Shown: positions 51,133 to 60,086, numbered from the stretch's first letter. The stretch is DNA of 64,000 bases from Holophagae bacterium (GCA_029263455.1 JAJCXM010000020.1:122753-186752), one strand, 5' to 3'. Made by a program: numbers and translations. Notes: a model not told the origin generated them from the sequence alone.

Positions 51133-51422
51133 GGCTGCACCCCCGCACGTTCTACCTGTTTCCTGATGACCTCTGCCCCTTGTCGGGTGTTAAGCAAAAG
51201 GCAGTTATCGATGCGGTTGTAGGCCTTCGTGTCTTCAAAGAACGCCATGCACAACTCGAGTCTTAATCGCGCCTCTTCTGCTAACCAGTCAATGATGGTT
51301 TCAGATGTTACGCTTTCTATGGTTTGTCGGTGTGCATTGAACTTGGAAAGCGCCACCCTTGCGTTCTTGAATGTCTGTCTTTTGGGGACAGAACTCATGA
51401 TTGGTATCAAAATGCGTGTCAT
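51129..51422 (-). CDS. Hypothetical phage protein
   Basis: 97 residues, ATGA overlap with the exonuclease gene. Helical, charged: DWLAEEARLRLELCMAFFEDTKAYNRIDNCLLLN. Unknown. Confidence 0.68.
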   Translation of the reverse strand: MTRILIPIMSSVPKRQTFKNARVALSKFNAHRQTIESVTSETIIDWLAEEARLRLELCMAFFEDTKAYNRIDNCLLLNTRQGAEVIRKQVERAGVQP

Positions 51423-52201
51423 CTTCGACTGCCCGAGACGATCCGGTGAGCCTTGAGCGCGCGTTTGATGTTGTGTCTGATGTCGCGGTCCCAATCTGAT
51501 TGGCGATTCATCCACATCAAATAGTCTGGAGGAATGTCTTCCCATGCTGTTCCTTGATACTTACCGAATGGAATCGTCTTCATGACTATTGGCTGATTGA
51601 TGCGATCGATGATTTCCTGATCCGTCATGCCTGCAAGCATTGGGTGTTCGATGATCTTCAGAAGGAGCTTGGCCGTCACGAATGCATCGACGTTTGCCTG
51701 GTGAGATGGCATCCCTTCGATCTCTTTGCAGTCCAGTCCAAGAAAGTAACGAAGAGTCATGTTTTTGTGATCAGGAGCGTCTGGCAAAAGGTGTTTGGCT
51801 GCACGTAGTGTACAGAGTACAGGTCTGTCGATTTTCAAGAACCCAAAGTCGAGTTCTGCATTGTGTGCAACAAATGTTCGGTTGGTCTTGACCAGTTGGC
51901 TCCAAATGTCTCCGAGTCTCGGTTGATCTTTGACGTCTGCATCAACGATGTGATGAACGCCACTTGATTGAGCTGGGATCTTCATCCCTGGGTCGATCAG
52001 CGTGTAAAACGAGTTGGTGATGCCATTTAGAGGATCACAATCAAACCAGGCAATTGAGCAAACCCGGTCCTTTTCTGGATCCAGGCCAGTAGTCTCTACG
52101 TCTACGACGCGGTATTCATGTCCCATGTCTCTCTTCATTGTTTGTGACTCTCTTTGCTTCGTGATTTCATCGGGCAGAGGCACACCCCACGGGTATCTCA
52201 T
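51419..52201 (-). CDS. DEDDh 3'-5' exonuclease, ExoX-like
   Basis: 260 residues; start set by the ATGA overlap with the RuvC gene. Exo I VVDVETTGLD, Exo II AHNAELDFGFL, Exo III HQANVDAFVTA with the final His and Asp, a DnaQ-type exonuclease. The C-terminal IPFGKYQGTAWEDIPPDYLMWM is the ExoX C-terminal motif. Degrades DNA 3' to 5'; probably helps recombination or repair of phage DNA. Upstream 10 codons lack a strong ribosome site, so coupling is likely. Confidence 0.9.
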   Translation of the reverse strand: MRYPWGVPLPDEITKQRESQTMKRDMGHEYRVVDVETTGLDPEKDRVCSIAWFDCDPLNGITNSFYTLIDPGMKIPAQSSGVHHIVDADVKDQPRLGDIWSQLVKTNRTFVAHNAELDFGFLKIDRPVLCTLRAAKHLLPDAPDHKNMTLRYFLGLDCKEIEGMPSHQANVDAFVTAKLLLKIIEHPMLAGMTDQEIIDRINQPIVMKTIPFGKYQGTAWEDIPPDYLMWMNRQSDWDRDIRHNIKRALKAHRIVSGSRR

Positions 52202-52665
52202 TTCGAAACCTGCCCATACCGTGCAATTAGCATCGCTTCCGCACGGTTTTGATCTTTCTTTCGAGAGAGGTTGATGTTCGGCCACAATTGAGCTGCAAGA
52301 GCGCGTGAGGCTTCTTTGTCAGACCCAATCAGCCCGGCTCGACGCTTCCAAGACTGAGGAGTTACTAGCATCAACGGAAATCCGAGCGCCGCACAGACCC
52401 CTCGAGCCACACCCCACGAATCGCCAAATGCAAACGCGCCTGTGTGACCTTCGCCCGGGCGCGTGCTGACACGTTCCAAGAGGACCAATTTGACGTCAGG
52501 AAATTGAGAGAGCTGATGAGCAAGGGCAGCGGCGTCTACCATGCGACGCCCGCCTTTGCCTTTTGTCCTAGCGATCGTAGGCATATCCTCAACCGCCATT
52601 GCCTCGCCTTCGTCGTTGAGTATGGCCATGGCGCCAGAGACACCAGGGTCGATTCCGATAATCAT
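52198..52665 (-). CDS. RuvC-like Holliday junction resolvase
   Basis: 155 residues. RNase H fold with IIGIDPGVSGAMAIL (first Asp), VLLERVS (Glu), and C-terminal KKDQNRAEAMLIARYG with the last acidic pair. Cuts four-way junctions, likely at the end of phage recombination or before packaging. ATGA overlap with the upstream ATPase gene. Confidence 0.9.
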   Translation of the reverse strand: MIIGIDPGVSGAMAILNDEGEAMAVEDMPTIARTKGKGGRRMVDAAALAHQLSQFPDVKLVLLERVSTRPGEGHTGAFAFGDSWGVARGVCAALGFPLMLVTPQSWKRRAGLIGSDKEASRALAAQLWPNINLSRKKDQNRAEAMLIARYGQVSK

Positions 52666-53939
52666 GCCGGCACCTCCTCATTCACGGTGACGGACATGGC
52701 ACCTTCGCCAACCTTGGTAACGATCAACTGCATGCCTGAAGCTGCCGCTTGTTTGCAAAATTCCTTGTAGGTTTTTTTGTCTAGCCGTTCTGCGCCATCG
52801 ACGCAAACTAGACCTAATTCGCGAGCTCGAAGCCTAGCCAATTCGACGGAAAGCGTGATTTGTTTTGCGGTGTTGAGCCGATCAAACAACACACCGTCCA
52901 CAACAATCTCTCCGTCCTTGACTTCAACCCCCTTAATGGGTAGATCGGATAGCAACTCCGACTTGTAGGCGTCCAATTCTTCAATAACCACCGTGAGTCT
53001 CGCTGACTCCTTGTCCACTTCTGCAGCCTTGGAAATCATTGACTTGATCGTGTCTCGGGTCTGATCAGCTTTGGCCTTTAACTGTTCTGCCTGCCTGGCT
53101 TCTCGCAACTTGGCGTTTAATTCGCCGCGCCGCAGATCGAAAGATGCCCGGATCTTTTGGTTCTCGTTTCCAACGCGGGACTCTTCATTGTGAAGTTGAT
53201 GCTGCAGATCACTCATTTTTCGATTAAGGTCTTTGATTTGGCTCTTTAGAGCCCCCGCATTCGTCTTGATTCCGATGATCGCCTCATCCATTTTGCCGTC
53301 AAGCTCACTTAGTTCGGCCTGTAGTGATTCGGCGTCGAGGGTCTCGTCAAACGTCGGTATAGTGTCTCTGAATTGTGAAGCCGCAGCTCGTTTTTCCTTG
53401 GCTATCCTGTTGACCGTTGTGCGCTCATCAAAAACGGCCTTACGCGCCTGCTCGATTACTTCGCAAGCGTGTCCGCTCAAGTCAAAAACACGGCCCTCGC
53501 AAACTCCAAGAAGAACGGACATTTTGTCTTTGTTAACTTCCATTGGCATTGCTTCAAGCAGTAGCTTCAGGCGGTCCTTTTCTGAGGCAATCAGGAACTC
53601 GACAGGATTGACGCTTAATGCATCGATTAGATCTTTAATGCGCCCGACTGGACCACTGAGCTTTCCGTGCCCATCACGCATCTCTATAGTGCTTTTTTCT
53701 TTACCGATACGCTTTGTGATTTCAAGGTTTTGATCCAGTACCAGGACAACTTCACCTTCGTCACTACCATTGCGTAGCAACGTGGCATCGTGAGCACCGT
53801 TCAATACTGTTTTGATCGCCTCAATAACCGAGCTTTTTCCAGCACCATTGCCGCCAGTAATCTCTGTAATTGAGCCAGGATTAATCTCTAAGCTTTCGAT
53901 TCCGAGTATGTTTGATATTTTTATCTTTGATGCTTTCAT
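52662..53939 (-). CDS. Rad50/SMC-like AAA ATPase
   Basis: 425 residues. Walker A GGNGAGKSS at ~29-37 in an ABC-ATPase head, central coiled coil (~150-300), degenerate signature ITLSVELARL and Walker B LGLVCVDGAERLD. Similar to phage ATPases that accompany nucleases in DNA end processing; no nuclease partner is encoded beside it except ExoX and YqaJ. Signature motif seems weakened, as often in phage members. Confidence 0.85.
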   Translation of the reverse strand: MKASKIKISNILGIESLEINPGSITEITGGNGAGKSSVIEAIKTVLNGAHDATLLRNGSDEGEVVLVLDQNLEITKRIGKEKSTIEMRDGHGKLSGPVGRIKDLIDALSVNPVEFLIASEKDRLKLLLEAMPMEVNKDKMSVLLGVCEGRVFDLSGHACEVIEQARKAVFDERTTVNRIAKEKRAAASQFRDTIPTFDETLDAESLQAELSELDGKMDEAIIGIKTNAGALKSQIKDLNRKMSDLQHQLHNEESRVGNENQKIRASFDLRRGELNAKLREARQAEQLKAKADQTRDTIKSMISKAAEVDKESARLTVVIEELDAYKSELLSDLPIKGVEVKDGEIVVDGVLFDRLNTAKQITLSVELARLRARELGLVCVDGAERLDKKTYKEFCKQAAASGMQLIVTKVGEGAMSVTVNEEVPA

Positions 53940-54772
53940 GCCGGCACCTCGTCCACTGGCTCTGCTTCTAATTCGGGAATCTCTTCCTTGGTTGAATGAA
54001 GTTCGACGTTGTCAAAGCCGTCAATGTCATCAGCTTGAGACTCGCCAATCTCTGCTTTGGCCTGAAGGTCAAGCGCTCGGGCCATTTCGACGGATACAGG
54101 TAAGTACTTGCAGAGTCGACGAACAACGGTCTTTCGAGCCATCTCGTCATAGTCTGTGTTCCATGGTGAATAAGAACTGTTTGCCCCTTTTGACCGGGAG
54201 CGAATACGATCGATCTGGGCTCGGCTCATGACCTCGTACTGCACTCCGCCACCTTGAATCTTGGCCACGGCATACACGAACTTAACGGCGCCGGTTTCTT
54301 CTGCGTCCCAGTTGGGCGTGTGTTTGAGAACGGGATCAAGACCGAAGTGACACTCGAACGAGTCGTTCTCATAAACGACACGAGCTTCGATGCTGATGAT
54401 TTGGCCCGACCGACGAGCCAGGGAAATCAAGCCACGGTATCCTGGAATGAACTGGCATTCCTTTTTGCCAGTCTTCCTGTTGTTGAAGGGTACGAGGTAG
54501 GCTTCGCCAAGCACTCCATTGGGCTCGAGACCGAGTTCAGAAGCTTGGAGGACTGACATCCCAACTGACTGCGGTGTACACTCGAGGAGCTCGGGGTTCT
54601 TACTCAGTGCTGAGAGAGCGACTTTGAGCATGCGGTCCGCGTCTATATGCTTTGGAAGGCGGGCGCGGATCGCAGCTTCGTTCCGCTCGAGTAGGTCGCG
54701 AAACGTTTTGATTGCACCACCGCCAGAGGGCGCAGTGGTCATTGCGTTTTTGAGTTTTTCTGTTCGAGTCAT
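53936..54772 (-). CDS. recT: RecT-family single-strand annealing protein
   Basis: 278 residues from the ATG after AAAGGTGTTTGAT; the upstream extension lacks a ribosome site. Pattern SVLQASELGLEPNGVLGEAYLVPF and CQFIPGYRGLISLARRSG, with YDEMARKTVVRRLCKYLPVS, is classical RecT. Anneals complementary single strands after the exonuclease has exposed them. Acidic C-terminal tail may contact other proteins. Its start lies 2 bp past the exonuclease stop. Confidence 0.95.
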   Translation of the reverse strand: MTRTEKLKNAMTTAPSGGGAIKTFRDLLERNEAAIRARLPKHIDADRMLKVALSALSKNPELLECTPQSVGMSVLQASELGLEPNGVLGEAYLVPFNNRKTGKKECQFIPGYRGLISLARRSGQIISIEARVVYENDSFECHFGLDPVLKHTPNWDAEETGAVKFVYAVAKIQGGGVQYEVMSRAQIDRIRSRSKGANSSYSPWNTDYDEMARKTVVRRLCKYLPVSVEMARALDLQAKAEIGESQADDIDGFDNVELHSTKEEIPELEAEPVDEVPA

Positions 54773-54773
54773 A

Positions 54774-55691
54774 TCAAACACCTTTCTTGATTGCGAATCG
54801 ACGATGAGTCGTCTTCTTGATGTATTTCTCGTCCAATAGTGGCCAGTCTTTGGCAAATGATTTGCGGTCAAAACGATTGGTAACGACCTCAGGAAAGGTG
54901 ACTAGCACGTCGTTGTTTTCATTCTTGAGGCGTGTCTTCTCACCCATGAAAAACTTGATCTTGCGTTCTTCAGCTGTGATTTCGAGATTCAGCGATTTGA
55001 CCTTGTCTTTGAGCATGACAAGATTTGAGAGGGCGTCCTCAATCGACTGGGTTGCCAGCACGTCACCTTCAGCGACCTCCAAGAAGTCGAGGTCTGATTC
55101 ATGGATCATGGGTGGTGGTGTGTCAGATTCGATGTATCCCCAAAACTCTTTCTCGCGTTGAATCAGAGCCTTGATAAACTCATCGTCCCTTTCAACGGTG
55201 AAGAACCTGAGATTCTGACCACCAACCAGCACAGCTAACTCCATACCTTCCCAACCCATCACAGCGATGTAGTGGTGGCACTGGACTAAGTACGGCTCTG
55301 GAATCTCGTCCGTGCCTTCTTTGTCCCAACCGTTGGCGAAAGCGTTTGTTGTTTTGATCTCCAGTCCGCGGTTTTCTCCAACGATCTTGCGATCGACATG
55401 CGCGAACATGAATGGGTGATCTGGATGGACTCTGACGAAGTTATCTCGACGTGTCCTTTTGCCAGTTCGAGCCGTGAACTCGTCTGCAATCGCGTCCTCG
55501 AGCTTCAAGCCCCAGTGAGCCGCTTCTCCTGCCGGAGGCGGCACAAAACGACCCGTTTTCTCCATCCACAAAGCCAGTGGCGTTGTGTATTTGTTGATTC
55601 CAAGTGCGGTGGCAGCATCAGAGCCACCAAGCCCAATTCGACGCGCCTGAATATCACTTGGCGCAAAATTATCCAATGCTACAGCAGTCAT
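54774..55691 (-). CDS. YqaJ-family viral exonuclease
   Basis: 305 residues from the ATG after GGAGTAGTG. Lambda-exonuclease-like PD-(D/E)XK fold: GLGGSDAATALG, WGLKLEDAIADEF, LEIKTTNAF and QCHHYIAVMG. Makes 3' single strands for RecT; the pair is the lambda Red-type recombination unit. Confidence 0.93.
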   Translation of the reverse strand: MTAVALDNFAPSDIQARRIGLGGSDAATALGINKYTTPLALWMEKTGRFVPPPAGEAAHWGLKLEDAIADEFTARTGKRTRRDNFVRVHPDHPFMFAHVDRKIVGENRGLEIKTTNAFANGWDKEGTDEIPEPYLVQCHHYIAVMGWEGMELAVLVGGQNLRFFTVERDDEFIKALIQREKEFWGYIESDTPPPMIHESDLDFLEVAEGDVLATQSIEDALSNLVMLKDKVKSLNLEITAEERKIKFFMGEKTRLKNENNDVLVTFPEVVTNRFDRKSFAKDWPLLDEKYIKKTTHRRFAIKKGV

Positions 55692-55799
55692 CACTACTCC
55701 TTCATCGCAAAACCCAGGCGGGTAGGGCCTGGGGAAGTTATGAGGTGCCACTCAGACAGGCGGGTTTGAGCGGCTAGTTGCCTACCCCAACCTCAATCG

Positions 55800-56033
55800 T
55801 TAATCGAGGTAACGTTCCAGGTTTTCTGGATCTTCACCATGCTTGATGAGTAGATCCACAACGGCTTGCGTGAGGGCATTACTAGTAGTGCGATACTGCT
55901 TTTTGACGAGAGCTTTAAACTTCGCTCTCAGTTTCGGGTGGACTGTTCCTGCGAGCATTTGAAACTTCTCGCTTTCCATTTTTGGCGGGCGTCCTACCAC
56001 GTCTCTCATCCTTAAAGCTTGATCAACTGCCAT
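55800..56033 (-). CDS. Ribbon-helix-helix-type small DNA-binding protein
   Basis: 77 residues. HPKLRAKFKALVKKQYRTTSNALTQAVVDLLIKHG resembles the Arc/ParG-type pattern of beta strand and two helices. Lies directly after the promoter at 56090-56118 and may regulate it. Function inferred. Confidence 0.72.
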   Translation of the reverse strand: MAVDQALRMRDVVGRPPKMESEKFQMLAGTVHPKLRAKFKALVKKQYRTTSNALTQAVVDLLIKHGEDPENLERYLD

Positions 56034-56089
56034 CGTAACACCTTCACAGGGTTTTGGGTTGCTGTCGGGTTTTGATCCCGATGTATTTC

Positions 56090-56118
56090 AATTTAAGTTT
56101 AATTAAAAAGAAAGTCAA
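56090..56118 (-). promoter_or_regulatory. Leftward promoter of the recombination genes
   Basis: Minus-strand TTGACT (56113-56118), 17-bp spacer, TAAATT (56090-56095) in an AT-rich stretch. Points at the ribbon-helix-helix gene and the YqaJ/RecT unit. The gap also has a perfect 7-bp hairpin (AGCTTCG/CGAAGCT at 56164-56184) that could end upstream transcription. Confidence 0.75.
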
Positions 56119-56279
56119 TAAAAATTTAATAGAAATATACAAACGGTTGTTTATCAGAAGGTTAGCTTCGGCGCGGTCGAAGCTGTGTGTACTCAGAGCA
56201 GGAAAACCAGATCCTACTCGAGGGTTGGAACACTCCCGGCCATCACCACTGAATAAGTGCCGCGCACGTGAGGGGAGAT

Positions 56280-56471
56280 TCATGACGCTCGCCAAAATTC
56301 GACGGCGTCGGATCGTTTGCGTATCCAGATCGCATGATCGATACACGACTGAAGCAAAGGGTCAGTTGTTCCGAATCTAATTGCTTTCAAGATCTCGCTG
56401 TGTGGTGTCATTCGCATTCGCGCTTTGACTCCACAAGCGATCGCGTTGACTTCGGCAGGGTTAAGTGACAT
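56280..56471 (-). CDS. Small phage protein
   Basis: 63 residues from the ATG after GAGGTGCTCGTTG, overlapping the RdgC-like end by 11 bp. Basic, helical (CGVKARMRMTPHSEILKAIRFG). Unknown. Confidence 0.6.
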   Translation of the reverse strand: MSLNPAEVNAIACGVKARMRMTPHSEILKAIRFGTTDPLLQSCIDHAIWIRKRSDAVEFWRAS

Positions 56472-57621
56472 CAACGAGCACCTCGCCCTCTTTCTTGATC
56501 TGTACACCACCTAAGCCGTTGTCTCGGTTTTTGTCGACCGTGTCTAGCAGGCCCGAGTTCTTAAGATGAGTGATTTTCTCGGCTACCTTAACGCGCTCCA
56601 TGAATTCACCAAGCGCCATCTTTTTGGTCTTCATGTTGCCGGTCTCTATTTCGATCGTCATATCTCTTCGCACTGTCCCAGGCACACTCGTTTGCTTGAC
56701 CTCATCTCCAATAAAGGCCTCGAGGTGATCAACCGCCCACTCACGCCACTGTTCGTCCATCCACTCGTATAGGTCGTTGATTCGCTCAACTCGATCGAGA
56801 ATCGTCTCCGTCCAATGTGTAAACTTTGTAGGGTGCTTAAGACCTGAGATTCGGTAGGAGAGGCCATCAAAGGTGACTGGCGCGTTGATCTGAATGAGTT
56901 TGACACTGGTGAGAATCGAATGGTCGTCGAGCTGCTGGTCTAGATCAGGCATAATGGCGCCAGTGATTGAGATACGGGCACCACTGGCCGTGATTAGTTT
57001 CGCTTGCCCATGCTCGGGCTCTGGCATGGCGTTCGGGTTGTTTTCGATTAGGTGCTGAAGGAAGTGACAACCCAAGACGCTTTCGCCGGCGTGTCTGTAA
57101 TTAAACAGGGGAGATTCTACATTCTTGAGCCCGGCATCTACCCACGGCGTCTTGAAATCGATCTTGACTTCGAGCCTCAGAAGCATTGCCGACACGATGC
57201 CTAGATCTGCATTTGAGACAGAGCCGACGAACAGGATGTCATCGATGATCACGCACTCGATCATCTTGGTTTTTGGGGATGTGCTGTCAAGTACCTCAGC
57301 CTCAGCTAATGCCTTAAGCTCGCGAATTTTGAACATGCTTGGCGGCCCAACATCCTCGCGCTCTGATCGGATTAGCTGGCCAAGCTTCTCTTTGACCTGG
57401 TTAGCATCAGGGGTTCGTTTGTCTGATCGAATACGGAACGCCCAGGATTTGTTCGCAATCTTCCACACTCCCGGCTCGAATGGCAGGAAGCCAGTTGACT
57501 CCCTTAGGATCGATCCGTCTTGGATTGCGCGAAATGGTACAGCCTCGAAATTGGGTCCATCTGGTGGCATGAATTCGATATTGAATCGGGTAGCTGATTG
57601 TGGTCCTGATAGTAAACTCAT
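56461..57621 (-). CDS. RdgC-like recombination-associated protein (probable)
   Basis: 386 residues. N-terminal domain layout (aromatic/basic sheet, then RTPDANQVKEKLGQLIR, then FKIRELKALAEAEVLDST, then KTKMIECVIIDDILFVGS) follows E. coli RdgC (PSPVIKQALEAKIAKLE... LLPRAFSRFSQTMMWID). RdgC forms a ring on DNA and limits RecA loading. Length slightly longer than E. coli RdgC (303). Moderate confidence; context (recombination operon) fits. Confidence 0.62.
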   Translation of the reverse strand: MSLLSGPQSATRFNIEFMPPDGPNFEAVPFRAIQDGSILRESTGFLPFEPGVWKIANKSWAFRIRSDKRTPDANQVKEKLGQLIRSEREDVGPPSMFKIRELKALAEAEVLDSTSPKTKMIECVIIDDILFVGSVSNADLGIVSAMLLRLEVKIDFKTPWVDAGLKNVESPLFNYRHAGESVLGCHFLQHLIENNPNAMPEPEHGQAKLITASGARISITGAIMPDLDQQLDDHSILTSVKLIQINAPVTFDGLSYRISGLKHPTKFTHWTETILDRVERINDLYEWMDEQWREWAVDHLEAFIGDEVKQTSVPGTVRRDMTIEIETGNMKTKKMALGEFMERVKVAEKITHLKNSGLLDTVDKNRDNGLGGVQIKKEGEVLVDVT

Positions 57622-57893
57622 GCGAATGCCTCCAGTTTTTTCTCCAGTTTTTCGTCAAGTCTGCTGATTTCGCGTTTGTATGCGGTCACTAGACCAGATA
57701 GCGAAACGCGCAATGTTTCGAATTCAATCGCCGTTCGAGCAATCGAAGACTTCTTCGCTTTTGCACGCTTGATCATCCGCTGTGCCGCACCAATCCGAAG
57801 CTCAAGAGCCTGGATCGTTGCTACTTCGCCCGAAATGTTTTTTCTTAAGGCGTCTAGTTTCTTTGGGTCTTGATTCGCCTTTACGTCATGCAT
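57618..57893 (-). CDS. Coiled-coil phage protein
   Basis: 91 residues, nearly all predicted coiled coil, very basic (GAAQRMIKRAKAKKSSIARTA). GGAGGAACAAC before ATG. ATGA overlap with the next gene. Role unknown; possibly DNA-binding. Confidence 0.72.
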   Translation of the reverse strand: MHDVKANQDPKKLDALRKNISGEVATIQALELRIGAAQRMIKRAKAKKSSIARTAIEFETLRVSLSGLVTAYKREISRLDEKLEKKLEAFA

Positions 57894-58515
57894 GTTGTTC
57901 CTCCAACGCCTTTTCTTTGAGCGGCTTTTTGATGTCTTCGATCATCGCCATGATTTTTTGGTGTCCTTCGTGGTCAGGCTGACGAGCAATCCGCTTAAGC
58001 TCGTCTTTTCTTCGACCACAAAAAACGGGCGGGTCGTCTGTTTGGCCGCCAAGAGCGGGGTAATTCGACACGTTCTGCAGGTGAGATGATCCATGAAACG
58101 AATCTTTGAATCGCTTGGCTACCCATCGGACGTCGTCCTGGCAGAGTGCTACCCAACCACCGCAAGCTTGTATCGCGTAGTGGATTGCTCCGTTTCCAAA
58201 TTCAGGATTCGCATAACTGCCGTGTTTTGACGCTGCATCTGATACCAGGACCCACGCCTCATCTGCCGTCATGTTGTCGCCAGATTCTCCTGTGATGTGC
58301 CTAATCTGGTGGATTATGTCTGCTGGCTTTGGGACGAACTTTCCGCGTTCATCGTCCTCAATGTGAGCAATGAATGCAGCTTCGACGACATCGACATCCC
58401 ATTTCTTCAACACCTGGAAGAAGATCCGCATCTTTGGCTTACTGCAATCTTTCTCGTAGGCACTCATGGCGCCAGTCATAACTTCAGCAAAATGGAGCTT
58501 GTCTTCTTCACGCAT
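57886..58515 (-). CDS. Replication protein P-like helicase loader
   Basis: 209 residues from the ATG after GAGGGGGTGCTCG; an ATG 18 nt earlier is weaker. Pattern MTGAMSAYEKDCSKPKMRIFFQVLKKWDVDVVEAAF splits as the family start; KPADIIHQIRHITG and ADEAWVLVSDAASKHGSY follow phage P-type/DUF6475 helicase loaders. Brings host DnaB to the origin. Placed right after the O-like gene, overlapping by 8 bp, as in lambda. Confidence 0.85.
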   Translation of the reverse strand: MREEDKLHFAEVMTGAMSAYEKDCSKPKMRIFFQVLKKWDVDVVEAAFIAHIEDDERGKFVPKPADIIHQIRHITGESGDNMTADEAWVLVSDAASKHGSYANPEFGNGAIHYAIQACGGWVALCQDDVRWVAKRFKDSFHGSSHLQNVSNYPALGGQTDDPPVFCGRRKDELKRIARQPDHEGHQKIMAMIEDIKKPLKEKALEEQHA

Positions 58516-59449
58516 CGAGCACCCCCTCATCACGAAGCCAATCCATGGCTACCTCTGCGTTTCGTTTCTCAAGCTCTTGCTGTCGGTTCCGCTTGTGTCC
58601 GCCTTGTTGGCTCTTGGGCGCAAATAGGCCTATCCACCGACTGGCAATTGATTGGCCAATGATGTCGTGCTGGTCAAATCCATCTCGCTCGACTAGTTTT
58701 GCAAGTTCCCGAATCGCGTAACGCTCAACGGTTCCTTCGCAGGGCTTCTTGATTTCGGCTCGCATGAGCTTGTAGTCGTTCCACAGGATTTTATCGAGCC
58801 ACAATGGATACTGAATTTCGATTTCGTCCGTTGGCTTTTTTTGAGACTTCGACTTTGACCGATTTTGGTTTGGGGTTGTTGTGCGCGTTAACTCCTCTTT
58901 AGTATCCTCTCTGGTGTCTTCTCTAGAGTCTTCTCTAGATGGGTACCCGCCAGGCGGGGAAGCTACTCCGCCACGTGAACTCCCTACTCCGCCAGGCGGG
59001 GAAGCTACTCCGCCACGTGAACTCCCTCTGTTGATGTTTTCGACCGGAGCGAGTTCATGTCGATATAAGACCCTTCCAAAGCGCCGCTCTCTGGATATGA
59101 ATCCCTCATCATCGAGGAATTTGAGCGCATAAAAGAGGGCTGTTTTTTTAACCATTGAAAGCTTTTCAATCTCAGCGTAAGTGATCCATGCTTGTTCTTT
59201 TTTGAATCCTGCTGTTTTGAGAACAATGACATCAAGAATCGAGTGCTGAACCAGCGTCAGATTCTCCGGCCAATACTTGGTTCTGAGTAAAGAGTGGGAC
59301 AACATTTGACTTTTGCAATTGTTCGCATTATCTTTCAATCGATTACTCCTTTCGTTGCGGGCACGAAAACGGGATGAGTTTGAAAAGCCGGGTTGCAGCC
59401 CGGCTTTCGTCGTTATTGGGTCAAATTGGATAGCTAAAGCGGCTGTCAT
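58508..59449 (-). CDS. Lambda O-like replication initiator with origin inside the gene
   Basis: 313 residues, GGAGGCGATCAC before ATG. N-terminal ~100 residues form a winged-helix (LTLVQHSILDVIV, then SMVKKTALFYALKFLDDEGFI). Residues ~138-165 are the repeat GSSRGGVASPPGG (twice), followed by a RED-repeat linker; C-terminal half (IQYPLWLDKILWNDYKLMR) is helical and would bind the P-like partner. The DNA of the repeats is an iteron array, as in lambda ori. Glycine/serine-rich linker would be tolerated by the protein. Confidence 0.88.
   Translation of the reverse strand: MTAALAIQFDPITTKAGLQPGFSNSSRFRARNERSNRLKDNANNCKSQMLSHSLLRTKYWPENLTLVQHSILDVIVLKTAGFKKEQAWITYAEIEKLSMVKKTALFYALKFLDDEGFISRERRFGRVLYRHELAPVENINRGSSRGGVASPPGGVGSSRGGVASPPGGYPSREDSREDTREDTKEELTRTTTPNQNRSKSKSQKKPTDEIEIQYPLWLDKILWNDYKLMRAEIKKPCEGTVERYAIRELAKLVERDGFDQHDIIGQSIASRWIGLFAPKSQQGGHKRNRQQELEKRNAEVAMDWLRDEGVLDA
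58947..59027 (-). repeat. Iterons inside the initiator gene (likely replication origin)
   Basis: Two 39-bp identical blocks with a 42-bp period, each made of two related 21-bp halves, one holding the palindrome CCGCCAGGCGG and the other CCACGTG. All four halves share CTCCGCCA apart from the first, which is cut short. An A-rich coding-strand stretch follows 3' (around 58830-58940). Same layout as the four iterons plus AT-rich element of lambda ori. Confidence 0.75.
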
Positions 59450-59595
59450 GTGATCGCCTCCTCTGTTTGTTGTTCGCTTGTTGGCGCGCCATATCCTTCG
59501 CCTATCGCTGCTGTCGTGGTGTGTTCAGAGCCGTGATAGGGACACGAGTTGTCGGAATATATCGGAGCACTGTTCGTCGCGTATCCGTTCACCAT
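59446..59595 (-). CDS. Small phage protein
   Basis: 49 residues, ATGA overlap with both neighbours, which argues for translation. Thr/Glu-rich with SCPYHGSE segment that could bind a metal. Unknown. Confidence 0.6.
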   Translation of the reverse strand: MVNGYATNSAPIYSDNSCPYHGSEHTTTAAIGEGYGAPTSEQQTEEAIT

Positions 59596-60086
59596 CACCA
59601 CACCCACACAGTGAAATCGACACCGGCAGCTACGATCTCTTCGCCTTGAAAATCTGCTTGACTGCTCCAGAAACGAATACTGAATCTTGACCAGTCCTGT
59701 CGGACCCAAGCAGAGCGAGTCTTGTAGTTGGTGTTGTCTGGCAGATCAACACCGAGTGTTAAGCCACCCTCTTTCCATCCAAGCCCAGGTTGCCAAGATG
59801 TCGTGACTGATCCGCTTGAGTAGTCAACAGCAGCCAGTCTGAGTGATGCTGTTAAGTGATCATGGACTCGGTACCGGATTGCGCCGGTGTACAAGGTGGC
59901 TGTGCCATGAGCAGTCTTCTCGACTTGCAGTGTCGTTGTATCTAGTTCGACGTTTCCATTTTCGTATCGATATGCCACGCCATAGGCCCACGGCTCATAA
60001 CCATGGCCATCCGTATACGCGATCACTCCTCCTGATCGATGAACAGGAAGTTGAGCCAATAACAGGAACAATATATTTCCAAACAT
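59595..60086 (-). CDS. Exported beta-rich protein at right end of phage
   Basis: 163 residues from the ATG after GGGGTACGT; signal peptide MFGNILFLLLAQLP. The remainder has alternating beta strands ending in aromatic residues (FSIRFWSSQADFQGEEIVAAGVDFTVWVW), like an outer-membrane or periplasmic beta-barrel. First gene of the leftward operon, ahead of replication genes. Unusual place for an exported protein. Role unknown. Confidence 0.72.
   Translation of the reverse strand: MFGNILFLLLAQLPVHRSGGVIAYTDGHGYEPWAYGVAYRYENGNVELDTTTLQVEKTAHGTATLYTGAIRYRVHDHLTASLRLAAVDYSSGSVTTSWQPGLGWKEGGLTLGVDLPDNTNYKTRSAWVRQDWSRFSIRFWSSQADFQGEEIVAAGVDFTVWVW

Noticed and set aside
58947..59027. CRISPR-like array
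   Set aside because: Only two 39-bp copies with 3-bp gaps and in frame with a coding sequence; iterons fit better.
10859..60086. Mu-like transposable phage
   Set aside because: Ner, portal, gpF, gp36, gpG and gp37 are Mu-like, but there is no MuA/MuB transposase and the tRNA junctions show site-specific integration.
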